From assembly GCA_946486465.1 (NCBI GenBank), contig CAMLTY010000012.1:1-32854 (forward strand): DNA of 32,854 nucleotides, written 5' to 3'. The notes under the pieces were generated by a model. That model saw nothing but the letters and a program-made list of their open reading frames with translations. It did no database searches and was not told the DNA's origin. How positions within the stretch are numbered: the stretch's first letter is position 1; every line of letters begins with the position of its first letter. A program made the position numbers and the translations under genes. This document shows, one piece after another, positions 1-7,319 of this stretch. Source of the DNA: an uncultured Mycoplasmatota bacterium (GTDB lineage: Bacteria > Bacillota_I > Bacilli_A > RF39 > UBA660).

Positions 1-460
1 ATTCATCTACTAGGACTTCTCCTTCTTTAATGATAGAGTCTACTACTATTTGATTGCCACTAGTGAATTTAACGATATCATCAAGTACTACTTCATCAAG
101 AGATAGTTCTTCTATTTTTGAATCTCTTATTACCTTAATCTTATGCTCTGATATTACACTTAACTTATCTATTGTATATTTAGATCTTAACTCTTGAATT
201 GTACTAATTAAAGTATTTAGGACAATTATAATTATAAAGGTTAAGTTTTTAAAAGAGCCTACTGATATTATAGCGATTGCTAGGACAATATTAATGATAT
301 TAAACAAAGTAAAAACATTTTCTTTTACAATTTCTTTAACACTTTTAGTTTTAACATCAGTATTAAAATTAACTAAATTATTAGTAAATCTTTCTTCTAC
401 TTGTTTATTAGTCAAACCTCTTTTTATATCAGGATTATATCTTTTAATTTTCTCTTTCAT
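1..460 (-). CDS. Cation-transporting P-type ATPase, N-terminal part (cut by window edge)
   Basis: Reading the minus strand from an ATG at 460 gives about 153 residues with no stop before the window edge. The start is preceded by an AAGGTG ribosome binding site. The protein opens with a soluble cation-ATPase N-terminal segment (near residues 10-30, RGLTNKQVEERF), then two hydrophobic helices, then the start of the actuator domain (LDEVVLDDIVKFTSGNQIV). That order is typical of P2-type and ATPase-E-like P-type pumps, which move a cation across the membrane using ATP. The phosphorylation DKTG motif and the transport site lie outside the window, so the ion cannot be named. It is transcribed divergently from the membrane-protein gene at 556. 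Confidence 0.85.
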   Translation of the reverse strand, partial: MKEKIKRYNPDIKRGLTNKQVEERFTNNLVNFNTDVKTKSVKEIVKENVFTLFNIINIVLAIAIISVGSFKNLTFIIIIVLNTLISTIQELRSKYTIDKLSVISEHKIKVIRDSKIEELSLDEVVLDDIVKFTSGNQIVVDSIIKEGEVLVDE

Positions 461-524
461 AAGTACACCTTCATTTCTATTTAATAATAACATAAATTTA
501 TATATTTATAAACTGTTAAACGCG

Positions 525-533
525 TGCTATAAT
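525..533 (+). promoter_or_regulatory. Extended -10 promoter of the 556 membrane-protein gene
   Basis: TGCTATAAT is a perfect extended -10 element about 22 bases before the start codon. It is followed by the AAGAAGGAGG ribosome binding site. No good -35 is visible, as is common with extended -10 promoters. Confidence 0.6.
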
Positions 534-555
534 AAGGGCAAAGAAGGAGGAATTT

Positions 556-1407
556 ATGAGAACTTTTATTAATTATTTACTTACAATTGCTTTATTTATT
601 ACAGTTATTGTTACTATTACGGTATTTACTGTAGGTAGTCTAACAAGTCCAAGTTCTACAAGAAAAATACTTGATAATATTGATTATGAGGTTGTAGTTA
701 ATGATTTTAAGGAAACTGATTATGGGCAAGAGATTTATAATTATGCAAATAGTTATGGTGTTTCAGAGGAACAAGTTGATTCTATTTTACAAACAGATGA
801 AGCGAAAGATTATGTTAATGAAATATTACAGCAAGGAATTGATGCTTATTTAAATAATGGTAATATTGAAGTTAATGAAGAGACTAGAGAATTTATTGAT
901 AAGGCAAATGAGAAATATGAACTTAATTTAGATGATAATGAGAAAAGTGAATTAGAAAGTTATGCAAATGAAGCGATTAATAATAATTTAAGCGTTGTTA
1001 TTAATGGAACTAGTAGTAATGATAGTGATGAAGAAGTATCTAGTAGTGGACAGTTTTTAGTTGATATTATTAAGCTTTGTAGAGATGATAATTTACATAC
1101 TACTCTTTATATAATAATCGCAGTTATTGCAGTATTATTATTTGTAAGTAGTTTTAAGAAGAAGAACTTTTTAGAATATATTGGTATTGTTTCTATAACA
1201 GTAGCGATATCTACTCTATTATTTAATGGATTAATGGCTTTAGTAAGTGATAGAATGTCTAGTGTTGCAAATGCTACTATTATCTTAAAACCTGTTACTG
1301 ATACATTCTATATGATTACATTTATTGGTATTATTCTTGGTATAGTTTTACTTATTGTACAGCATTTTATTAATAAACAAGTTAATAAAGAAGTTGTTCC
1401 TTTTTAA
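556..1407 (+). CDS. Unrecognised membrane protein with large extracytoplasmic domain
   Basis: The 283-residue protein starts at an ATG eight bases or so after a strong AAGGAGG site. One N-terminal hydrophobic helix (about residues 5-28) is followed by an acidic, Asn- and Glu-rich soluble region (about 30-165) ending in a Ser/Asp-rich linker. Three more hydrophobic helices follow near 178-196, 204-226 and 246-270. The first helix could be a signal anchor, placing the acidic domain outside the cell. I recognise no family. It has its own promoter and terminator and so is probably a single-gene unit. A sensory or envelope role is possible, but nothing in the sequence proves it. Confidence 0.8.
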   Translation: MRTFINYLLTIALFITVIVTITVFTVGSLTSPSSTRKILDNIDYEVVVNDFKETDYGQEIYNYANSYGVSEEQVDSILQTDEAKDYVNEILQQGIDAYLNNGNIEVNEETREFIDKANEKYELNLDDNEKSELESYANEAINNNLSVVINGTSSNDSDEEVSSSGQFLVDIIKLCRDDNLHTTLYIIIAVIAVLLFVSSFKKKNFLEYIGIVSITVAISTLLFNGLMALVSDRMSSVANATIILKPVTDTFYMITFIGIILGIVLLIVQHFINKQVNKEVVPF

Positions 1408-1440
1408 AAAAATCTATAAGATAACATATTCAATAAAAAT

Positions 1441-1466
1441 TAGATTAGATTTTAATCTAGTTTTTT
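1441..1466 (+). terminator. Rho-independent terminator after the 556 gene
   Basis: TAGATT (1441-1446) pairs with AATCTA (1454-1459), and TTTTTT follows at 1461-1466. Confidence 0.7.
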
Positions 1467-1489
1467 GTTATACTTAAAACGGTGATGAT

Positions 1490-2219
1490 ATGAAAATAAA
1501 TATTGTAGGAAGTGGTTCTATTGGTTCTTCTTATATGAGTGCTTCTCTTATTATTGATGACCATATTTTAGTGGATGTTCCTAATGGAATTATAAAATAC
1601 TTAAAGCATTTAAATTATGATATTTTAAAAATAGATACTATAATTATTACTCATTTACATGGAGACCATTTTTTTGATTTACCTTTTTTAATGTTAGGTA
1701 AATATTTTAATCACGATAAAACTTTAATAAAAGTTATTTGCCCATATGGAACTACTAAGAAAATACAGAAATTATTTCGTTTAGGTTTTCCTTATGATTT
1801 TCGTAAAGTTATGGAAAATATTAATATTGAGTTTATTGAACACAAAGGCAGAAATAACATAATTTTAGATGATAATATTAAGATTCATTCTATAACCAAA
1901 GCATGGTACTATGAAACCATGCTTTGGTTATATTATTAATATTAATGGTAAGACTGTTGGCTTTTCTGGAGATTCTAGTTATTGTAATGCTATTGATAAA
2001 ATTGTAGAGGTTTCAGATGTTTCTATTTTAGATATGAGTTTAAAAGAAGATGGTGATAAATCTCATATGGGATTTTTGGATATAAAAGAAATATGTAAAA
2101 AGTATCCAAATAAAAAAATAATCGCTACTCATATGCGTAATAGCACTAGAGAAGTCGCTTTAGATAATCCTATTAAAAATTTAATAATACCAACAGAAAA
2201 TTTTGAGATAAAATTGTAG
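1490..2219 (+). pseudogene. Metallo-beta-lactamase-fold hydrolase (RNase Z-like), frameshifted
   Basis: Two overlapping frames (1490-1939 and 1911-2219) encode the two halves of one MBL-fold protein. The first half carries the metal motif THLHGDH (residues 54-60). The second has FSGDS, the Asp ligand, and ATHM, the final His ligand. The frames differ by one base. Removing the G at 1901 changes TKAWYYET into TKHGTMKPCFGY, which restores the His that families of this type have before a Pro-x-x-Gly-Tyr segment, and joins both halves into about 242 residues. The extra G lies inside a perfect 17-bp inverted repeat. The start follows a GGTGATGAT Shine-Dalgarno with TATACT upstream at 1469-1474. The gene is either broken or miscalled by one base. 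The substrate is unknown. Confidence 0.85.
1891..1932. repeat. Perfect 17-bp inverted repeat at the frameshift
   Basis: TATAACCAAAGCATGGT (1891-1907) is exactly complementary to ACCATGCTTTGGTTATA (1916-1932), with an 8-base loop. It lies within coding sequence, exactly where the reading frame breaks. Confidence 0.95.
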
Positions 2220-2236
2220 TATCATAGAATTTTTTG

Positions 2237-2267
2237 GCATTTTGTAACAAAAAATGCTTTATTTTTT
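2237..2267 (+). terminator. Terminator after the MBL-fold pseudogene
   Basis: GCATTTT (2237-2243) pairs with AAAATGC (2251-2257), and a T-rich tract follows (2258-2267). Flanking CATAGAA and TTCTATG segments could extend the structure. Confidence 0.6.
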
Positions 2268-2305
2268 AGAATTTCTATGCTATATTATATGAGTAATCAG
2301 TTTAT

Positions 2306-2381
2306 GGGCTGTTAGCTCAGTTGGTAGAGCAATTGACTCTTAATCAATGGGTCTAGGGTTCGAATCCCTAACAGCCCACCA
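2306..2381 (+). tRNA. tRNA-Lys (CTT)
   Basis: A 76-base cloverleaf. Acceptor GGGCTGT pairs with ACAGCCC, the D stem is GCTC/GAGC, and the anticodon stem ATTGA/TCAAT closes the loop CTCTTAA with anticodon CTT. The T stem is TAGGG/CCCTA with loop TTCGAAT. CCA is encoded. Confidence 0.97.
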
Positions 2382-2395
2382 TTATATAGAGATTT

Positions 2396-2420
2396 AACTA
2401 GGCCTTTTGACTTAGTTTTT
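2396..2420 (+). terminator. Terminator after tRNA-Lys
   Basis: AACTAGG (2396-2402) pairs with CTTAGTT (2411-2417) through one G-T wobble. A T run follows to 2420. Confidence 0.6.
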
Positions 2421-2454
2421 ATTTACTTAATAAAGTGCAGGGGGAAATAAAATT

Positions 2455-3525
2455 ATGATGACGGAGCAAACAATTAAATTAATAGAGCTAATAAATGAAG
2501 GAAAAACTTGCAATGAGATATGCCATATCCTAAATATTTCAAACAAACAGCTTTTCAACAATTTAACTATTTTACAGAATAAAGGTTTTCATTATAATAG
2601 AAAATATTATTCTAATGGTGCAATTGTATATAGACCGATTAAAAGCAATTCTGGACTTGGGGAATTTTATAGTAAAAAAGATATAAGTATAATAACTTCT
2701 CATAACGAAATTGAAATAAACACTCTAGAGATTTCTGATTTACATTGTGGTAATGAATTGGAAAGATTAGATTTATTAGATAGGGTTTATAATTATTGTA
2801 TTAAAAATAATATACATATTATATTTCTTTGTGGAGATATAATAGATGGAACTTATGCAAAAGGAAATCAAAATATTAAAGACACTTATTATCAAATTGA
2901 ACATGTAATTAAGAACTTTCCATTTGATAAAAATATATTAGTTATCTCTACAGCTGGCGACCATGATTTTAGTGGTTTATATATGAATAATCAGGATATT
3001 ATTACTATGTTAAAAAACTATAGACATGATATTATTGTTGGTAACTATGGCAACACATTCGTTCATTTAAAAAATGATACAATTCATCTTTTTCATAAAC
3101 TTAACGGAAGTATATTTATACAAAGCGATGTGGCTATCGCTTTCCATGGTCACCTTCATAAATATAGTGTTAAACAAAAAGAAGATGGTACATTACACAT
3201 AACAGTACCTTCTTTATCTAATATTAATCAACCAATGCCAACAGCAATACAATCCACTTTAAAATTTAATAAAGGTTATATAAATGAAGTATATTTAAAT
3301 CAGATATATTTTGGAGATGACGATTATATTTTAAACGAAATAAAATTTAATATATCAAAAAGAAATAATATTCCAAGTTCTAGTATACTTAATGAAGAAA
3401 AAGAAAGAGAAGAAATTTTTGATGATTATACTAAAGAGTCAACTGTAGATGATAGTAAAACATTAGTAAAAAAAACTCAAAGATTAAGTCAAATAGAAAA
3501 ATTTAATAAAAGATATGGATTATAA
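2455..3525 (+). CDS. HTH-fused calcineurin-like metallophosphoesterase
   Basis: The 356-residue protein begins with a helix-turn-helix-like region (about residues 4-60, with GKTCNEICHILNIS). A calcineurin-like phosphoesterase core follows with its motifs in order: SDLH (94-97), GDIID (127-131), GDHD (168-171) and HGHLH (231-235). The usual GNHD/E motif reads GDHD here, so the metal-contacting Asn is Asp. The charged C-terminal tail (after about 310) looks disordered. Start: AGGGGG lies 10 bases before ATG 2455; a second ATG directly follows and is less well spaced. The fold predicts metal-dependent cleavage of a phosphoester. The HTH suggests nucleic-acid binding, which is inferred. Confidence 0.8.
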   Translation: MMTEQTIKLIELINEGKTCNEICHILNISNKQLFNNLTILQNKGFHYNRKYYSNGAIVYRPIKSNSGLGEFYSKKDISIITSHNEIEINTLEISDLHCGNELERLDLLDRVYNYCIKNNIHIIFLCGDIIDGTYAKGNQNIKDTYYQIEHVIKNFPFDKNILVISTAGDHDFSGLYMNNQDIITMLKNYRHDIIVGNYGNTFVHLKNDTIHLFHKLNGSIFIQSDVAIAFHGHLHKYSVKQKEDGTLHITVPSLSNINQPMPTAIQSTLKFNKGYINEVYLNQIYFGDDDYILNEIKFNISKRNNIPSSSILNEEKEREEIFDDYTKESTVDDSKTLVKKTQRLSQIEKFNKRYGL

Positions 3526-3557
3526 AAAGATAGCTAAAAATATCATAGCTATCTTTT
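3525..3557. terminator. Bidirectional terminator
   Basis: AAAAGATAGCTA (3525-3536) pairs with TAGCTATCTTTT (3546-3557) around a 9-base loop. It serves the phosphoesterase gene on plus and the DUF4186 gene on minus, and overlaps both stop codons. Confidence 0.9.
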
Positions 3558-3908
3558 CTTATATTCATTTTCTATCCACGTCATGATTACTTTTACTATA
3601 AAATCTACTTCCATATCAGTTAATTCTCTGTTTTTTGGAATACCATACCATTTATTTAGACATCCTCTACAACAAGTTGCAGTTGCATGTTCTGCTATAA
3701 AAACAGGATGTCCTCTCATAGGTGTTTGTTTACCATCATTAGGAATAACACTTGGCTTTAATCTTTTATTTATAAAGTCATAAGCATGTTCTTTAACTTT
3801 GTCTAATCCTTTTTTATCAATATATTCTATATCTTTTTCTTTAAGATGAAAACTACTTCTAAACTTTGACTTAGATAATCTATATAATAAATAATTTATA
3901 TCTTGCAT
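3549..3908 (-). CDS. DUF4186 family protein
   Basis: The 119-residue protein carries the DUF4186 signature: MRGHPVF (64-70), then HATATCC (74-80) and RGC. The conserved His and Cys cluster suggests metal binding, but the biochemical role of the family is not known to me. The start ATG at 3908 follows AAGGTG at a good distance. It is divergent from the glycosylase gene at 3969, with about 60 bases between them for both promoters. Its stop codon lies in the shared terminator stem. Confidence 0.8.
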   Translation of the reverse strand: MQDINYLLYRLSKSKFRSSFHLKEKDIEYIDKKGLDKVKEHAYDFINKRLKPSVIPNDGKQTPMRGHPVFIAEHATATCCRGCLNKWYGIPKNRELTDMEVDFIVKVIMTWIENEYKKR

Positions 3909-3968
3909 TAAAACACCTTCTTTACAAAAACACTTTCTATAATTATACTACCACATGAGGTGGTATTT

Positions 3969-4460
3969 GTGAAAGTAGTTCATCCATTAAAACCAATTTA
4001 TAATAGTGAGTCTAAAGTTTTAATATTAGGAAGCTTTCCTTCTATTAAATCAAGAGAAAATAGTTTTTATTATGCTCATCCTAAGAATAGATTTTGGTCT
4101 ACTTTAGAAAAGGTATTTAAGGAAGATATTAGAAGTTCTAATCAAGATAGAGAAAAGTTTCTCTTAACTCATAAAATCGCTCTTTTTGATGTCGTATATA
4201 GTTGTAATATAACAGCATCAAGTGATAGTAGTATTAAAGATGTTATACCTAATGATATTAAGAAAATTGTTGATAAAAGTAAGATTGAAGCGATATTTAC
4301 AACTGGTACTAAGGCATATAGTTTATATAATAAATATCTTCTTAAAGATGTGGGAATAGAAGCGATTAAACTTCCATCTCCATCCCCTGCTAATTGTAAA
4401 AGAGGTATCGAAGAAGTTTTAGTTAATAGTTATAGCAAAATAAAAGAATACTTGGACTAA
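3969..4460 (+). CDS. DNA-deoxyinosine (hypoxanthine) glycosylase, UDG superfamily
   Basis: LGSFPS (about residues 20-25) followed by SREN, FYYAHPKNRFW and the C-terminal LPSPSPAN are hallmarks of the UDG-superfamily hypoxanthine-DNA glycosylases. These excise deaminated adenine from DNA. The protein is 163 residues, full length for the family. I place the start at GTG 3969 rather than GTG 3960, because GAGGTGG (3957-3963) is the ribosome binding site and would be consumed by the earlier start. A second UDG-family gene lies at 27027. It is divergent from the DUF4186 gene and ends in a terminator shared with the HMA gene. Confidence 0.85.
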   Translation: MKVVHPLKPIYNSESKVLILGSFPSIKSRENSFYYAHPKNRFWSTLEKVFKEDIRSSNQDREKFLLTHKIALFDVVYSCNITASSDSSIKDVIPNDIKKIVDKSKIEAIFTTGTKAYSLYNKYLLKDVGIEAIKLPSPSPANCKRGIEEVLVNSYSKIKEYLD

Positions 4461-4477
4461 TTTACCCAAGTATTTTT
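4447..4477. terminator. Bidirectional terminator
   Basis: AATACTTGG (4447-4455) pairs with CCAAGTATT (4466-4474). T-rich sequence follows on plus. It closes both the glycosylase gene and the minus-strand HMA gene. Confidence 0.85.
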
Positions 4478-4694
4478 ATTTAACAGGTTCTTCACTATTT
4501 ACAGGAAAATCTAAATTATTAAGTAAATCTTTAACTTCGTTACTTACTTTTTCGTTTTTCAACTCTACAATAACTTCATCTTTATTATGGTCTGCTAAAA
4601 CACTCTTAACTCCTTTTATCATCTTTAAAGAGTTCATTATTCTGTTCTCGCAACCAGTACACTTTATATTAGAAACATTATATTTTATTTTCAT
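4476..4694 (-). CDS. Heavy-metal-associated (HMA) domain protein, CopZ-like
   Basis: The 72-residue protein is a single ferredoxin-like HMA domain. The metal-binding loop is KCTGCENR (C12 and C15), and V-I-V-E-L-K follows in the third strand. Such free-standing domains are cytoplasmic copper or other soft-metal chaperones that hand ions to P-type ATPases. The plain CxxC would suit Cu(I), but the metal cannot be read from sequence alone. No metal ATPase or repressor is adjacent; the only P-type ATPase in view is at the window start. GAAGGGAG precedes the start. Confidence 0.85.
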   Translation of the reverse strand: MKIKYNVSNIKCTGCENRIMNSLKMIKGVKSVLADHNKDEVIVELKNEKVSNEVKDLLNNLDFPVNSEEPVK

Positions 4695-4758
4695 TGTTAA
4701 TCTTCTCCCTTCTTTATAATTACAAACAAAATTTCTATAAAAAATGTATCTTGTTCGA

Positions 4759-4787
4759 TTGTTTTATTTTAATATATATGTTACATT
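4759..4787 (+). promoter_or_regulatory. Predicted promoter of the small hydrophobic peptide unit
   Basis: TTGTTT (4759-4764), a 17-base spacer and TACATT (4782-4787). This places the transcription start near 4794, exactly where the long inverted repeat begins. Confidence 0.55.
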
Positions 4788-4793
4788 ATTAAT

Positions 4794-5028
4794 GGAATAT
4801 CTAGTTGTTTAGGTACTATCCCTTTCTAACTTATACTTTTATACTGTTGAAAGGGGAGATGGATATGAGAAAAATAGAAAAGTTTCTTTGTTTAATCATT
4901 ATCCTTCTTATTATTCTGATTTATTTCATTATAATAAAACTAGTACCTACTCCTTAGAGTGGTACTATTAACTTAAAATAATTTATGGGATAGTACCTAA
5001 CACTCCAAAGCTAGATATTCCCTTTTTT
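4794..5028 (+). ncRNA. Self-complementary transcript: 5' end pairs with 3' end, ending in a T run
   Basis: GGAATATCTAG (4794-4804) is complementary to CTAGATATTCC (5011-5021). TTAGGTACTATCCC (4809-4822) is complementary to GGGATAGTACCTAA (4987-5000). TTTTTT follows at 5023-5028. A local hairpin AGTACC-T-ACTC / GAGT-GGTACT (4942-4966) spans the peptide stop codon. CCCTTTC (4820-4826) can pair with GAAAGGG (4849-4855), covering the Shine-Dalgarno. The repeated GGTACTAT and AGTACCTA modules also allow alternative pairings, for example 4810-4817 with 4942-4949 and 4961-4968 with 4990-4997. This is an mRNA able to switch between folds; no database family is recognised. Confidence 0.7.
4865..4957 (+). 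CDS. 30-residue hydrophobic peptide, type I toxin-like
   Basis: The ORF begins MRKIEKF, continues as an almost unbroken Leu/Ile helix of about 19 residues, and ends KLVPTP. The ribosome binding site is AAGGGGAG (4851-4858), with good spacing to ATG 4865. An in-frame ATG at 4859 is too close to it. One transmembrane helix with basic residues at the N-terminus and a Lys near the C-terminus resembles bacterial type I toxins in form. No sequence family is recognised, and a small membrane regulator is an alternative. It is an independent unit, since the flanking genes on both sides are on minus. A perfect TATAAT lies on the minus strand inside the ORF (about 4930-4936) and could start an antisense RNA, though without a clear -35. 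Confidence 0.65.
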   Translation: MRKIEKFLCLIIILLIILIYFIIIKLVPTP

Positions 5029-5102
5029 ATTTATATGTAAATTTTCTTTACGTATTCATCATATCATAAATATATCTTATTTTCAACTAACTTTTATACC
5101 TT

Positions 5103-5690
5103 TTATACCTTAAGTTTCTTATTTTTTCTTTTCATTAGATAAAATTCTTTGCCCTTTTCACTATCAGTATCATGAACTATATTGTAATAAAATGTATCAC
5201 TTAGTCTTTGAAGAGAATGTTCTTTAACACTCAACTCTCTATCATTTTTATCAGCTACAAAACCGATAAACATGTTAGGAAAGTTCTTTGCACATGATAG
5301 TCTTATGATTTGTGATACTTCATTACGACTAAATTCATCCATAAATACAACACCTGTATCAAATTCAGAAATATCTGGATACATATAACCATGAGGTCTA
5401 TATGGAAGCTTTGGTCTATGGTATCTAAAATAATCATCTGCTTCTAATGTTTTAGGAACAGTTATTGTTGCATCAGCTTCAAGATAACCTAAAGCACCTT
5501 TTATATCATATTCTTCTAACTCACTATAAGTAACTTTTCTAGATAATAGAAATTGTTTATATTCTCTTAAATATTGTGACATAGAATTAGGTACAGATTG
5601 AACTAACTCTAAAATTTGATAATAGTTTTCAGGATTAAATCCATTAGCATTAATAAAGTCATAGAATAATTTTGAATCATTATTTTTCAT
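5103..5690 (-). CDS. Unrecognised conserved-looking soluble protein
   Basis: The 195-residue soluble protein has no signal peptide or membrane helix. I place the start at ATG 5690 because the AAGGGGG site lies 8 bases before it. An ATG at 5708 would put that site inside the gene. The N-terminal half is helical. The middle contains ADATITVPKTLEADDY and a Pro/Tyr-rich stretch (RYHRPKLPYRPHGY), and the C-terminus is very basic (KRKNKKLKV). I recognise no domain. It stands between the peptide unit and the transporter operon, with its own ribosome binding site. Confidence 0.7.
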   Translation of the reverse strand: MKNNDSKLFYDFINANGFNPENYYQILELVQSVPNSMSQYLREYKQFLLSRKVTYSELEEYDIKGALGYLEADATITVPKTLEADDYFRYHRPKLPYRPHGYMYPDISEFDTGVVFMDEFSRNEVSQIIRLSCAKNFPNMFIGFVADKNDRELSVKEHSLQRLSDTFYYNIVHDTDSEKGKEFYLMKRKNKKLKV

Positions 5691-5753
5691 TTTTAAATCC
5701 CCCTTCAATGAAATTGGCTATATTATGCTATAAAGTATATAATTTGTCAAAGT

Positions 5754-7319
5754 TTAAAAATCTATGCTATCAAGATATTCTCTTGCCACATCTTTAGGAT
5801 TTTCTCCTAACTCATCTACTCTATAGTTTAACTCACTCATAATATCATTATTTAACTTGCTACCAAGACTACTTAGTACTTCTTCTATTTCTTTGTACTC
5901 TTTTAAAGTATCACTTCTAACAAGTGGTATTGCATAATATGGTGGAAAAGCATTTTTATCATCCTCTAAAACTACAAGGTTAAACTTCTTTAAAAGTCCA
6001 TCTGTAGCAAAGGCATCTACAACATCACTTTCATTATTTATTAAAGCAGTATATCTTGGGCTACCATCTATGCCAATAATATCTTTAAAGTTATAAGAAT
6101 AAACACTACTTACTCTATCAAGTCCATCTTCTCTATTAATAAATTCAAGACTTGGACTGATAACCATATTACTTGAAACACGTGATAAATCACTCATTGT
6201 CTTTAGGTTATAAAGATTTGCTGTTTCTTGTTTTACCGCTAGAGTATAGGTATTATTAAAGCCCATTTGGTCTAATACTTCAATATTATATTTACTATCT
6301 AAGTCACTCTTAACAGTGTTATAAACTTTTTCTATATCAGTAATTGGCTCATATTTTAGAGTATCTCCATAGACAGTACCAGTATAGTCTATATATAAAT
6401 CTATATCTCCTCTTTTTAAAGCTTCAAAACATACTTGGGTACCACCTAAATTACATTTTTCAACAGTATCATAATCAGTTTTATCTTTAATTGCATCACT
6501 AACCATATAACAAAGGATATTTTGTTCTGTAAAATCTTTACTTCCAACAACAATAGCATTATCATTTCTATTTGATGATATGAATGTATAAGCAAATATT
6601 ATAACTACTATGATTGCAGTTACTAGCAAGATAATCTTTTGATGTAATCTTTTCTTCTTTAGTAACTTTTTATCTATATCACTACCCTTTTGAAGACTTA
6701 TAGGGGTTACTAGTTTTTCAACTATACCGATAATATAGTCAACTGCCAATGCTAAAAGGCATGCTGGTATCGCTCCTGCTAGTATTTGATAATTATTAAC
6801 AGTTCTAATACCTGAGAAGACAAGATACCCTAAACCTCCTCCACCAATAAAGGCAGCCATTGTCATTAGCCCTACCGCTGTAACGGCACTTATTCTAATA
6901 CCTGCCATAATTACTGGTAAGGCTAGAGGAATTTGGATTTTATAAAGTATTTGCCATTTAGTTAAGCCAATACCAGTTGCAGACTCTATCATATTACTGT
7001 CAATATTACTAATACCTGTATAAGTGTTCTTAATAATTGGTAGTAAGGAATATAAAACTACCATAACAATAGCAGGTGTTGTACCAATGCCAAGAAAAGG
7101 AATAGCAAAACCTAAAAGAGCCATACTAGGTATCGCTTGAATAACACTAGCAACACCTAATATTGGTTTATTTATCTTTTTAACATAACTTATTAAAATA
7201 CCAATAGGAACACCTATTACAATAGCAAGTAAGACTGATAGAAAAGTTAATTCAATATGTTCTATTAATAAAGAGATAATCTCATCAATGTTACTTGCAA
7301 TATATTCTAAAAACTCCAT
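5754..7319 (-). CDS. Glycine betaine/quaternary-amine ABC transporter, fused permease and substrate-binding protein
   Basis: Residues 1-210 form an OpuCB-like permease with several membrane helices and the EAA-type coupling loop (about 112-135). A further helix (about 228-247) leads into an OpuCC-like binding domain. That domain begins VVGSKDFTEQ (about 258-266) and contains GGTQVCFEALKRGDIDLYID. The fusion tethers the receptor to the outer membrane face instead of using a separate lipoprotein. The likely substrates are compatible solutes such as betaine or choline; the exact one is not readable. The start codon overlaps the ATPase stop codon as TAATG, so the two are translationally coupled. 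Confidence 0.92.
   Translation of the reverse strand: MEFLEYIASNIDEIISLLIEHIELTFLSVLLAIVIGVPIGILISYVKKINKPILGVASVIQAIPSMALLGFAIPFLGIGTTPAIVMVVLYSLLPIIKNTYTGISNIDSNMIESATGIGLTKWQILYKIQIPLALPVIMAGIRISAVTAVGLMTMAAFIGGGGLGYLVFSGIRTVNNYQILAGAIPACLLALAVDYIIGIVEKLVTPISLQKGSDIDKKLLKKKRLHQKIILLVTAIIVVIIFAYTFISSNRNDNAIVVGSKDFTEQNILCYMVSDAIKDKTDYDTVEKCNLGGTQVCFEALKRGDIDLYIDYTGTVYGDTLKYEPITDIEKVYNTVKSDLDSKYNIEVLDQMGFNNTYTLAVKQETANLYNLKTMSDLSRVSSNMVISPSLEFINREDGLDRVSSVYSYNFKDIIGIDGSPRYTALINNESDVVDAFATDGLLKKFNLVVLEDDKNAFPPYYAIPLVRSDTLKEYKEIEEVLSSLGSKLNNDIMSELNYRVDELGENPKDVAREYLDSIDF

Noticed and set aside
294-572. Plus-strand ORF of 92 residues
   Set aside because: It is the antisense shadow of the P-type ATPase 5' end and runs into the promoter of the next gene. 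It has no ribosome site.
4794-5021. Small transposable element (MITE) because of the inverted ends
   Set aside because: No target duplication is seen at the ends, no second copy is seen in this window, and the arms coincide with a predicted transcription start and terminator.
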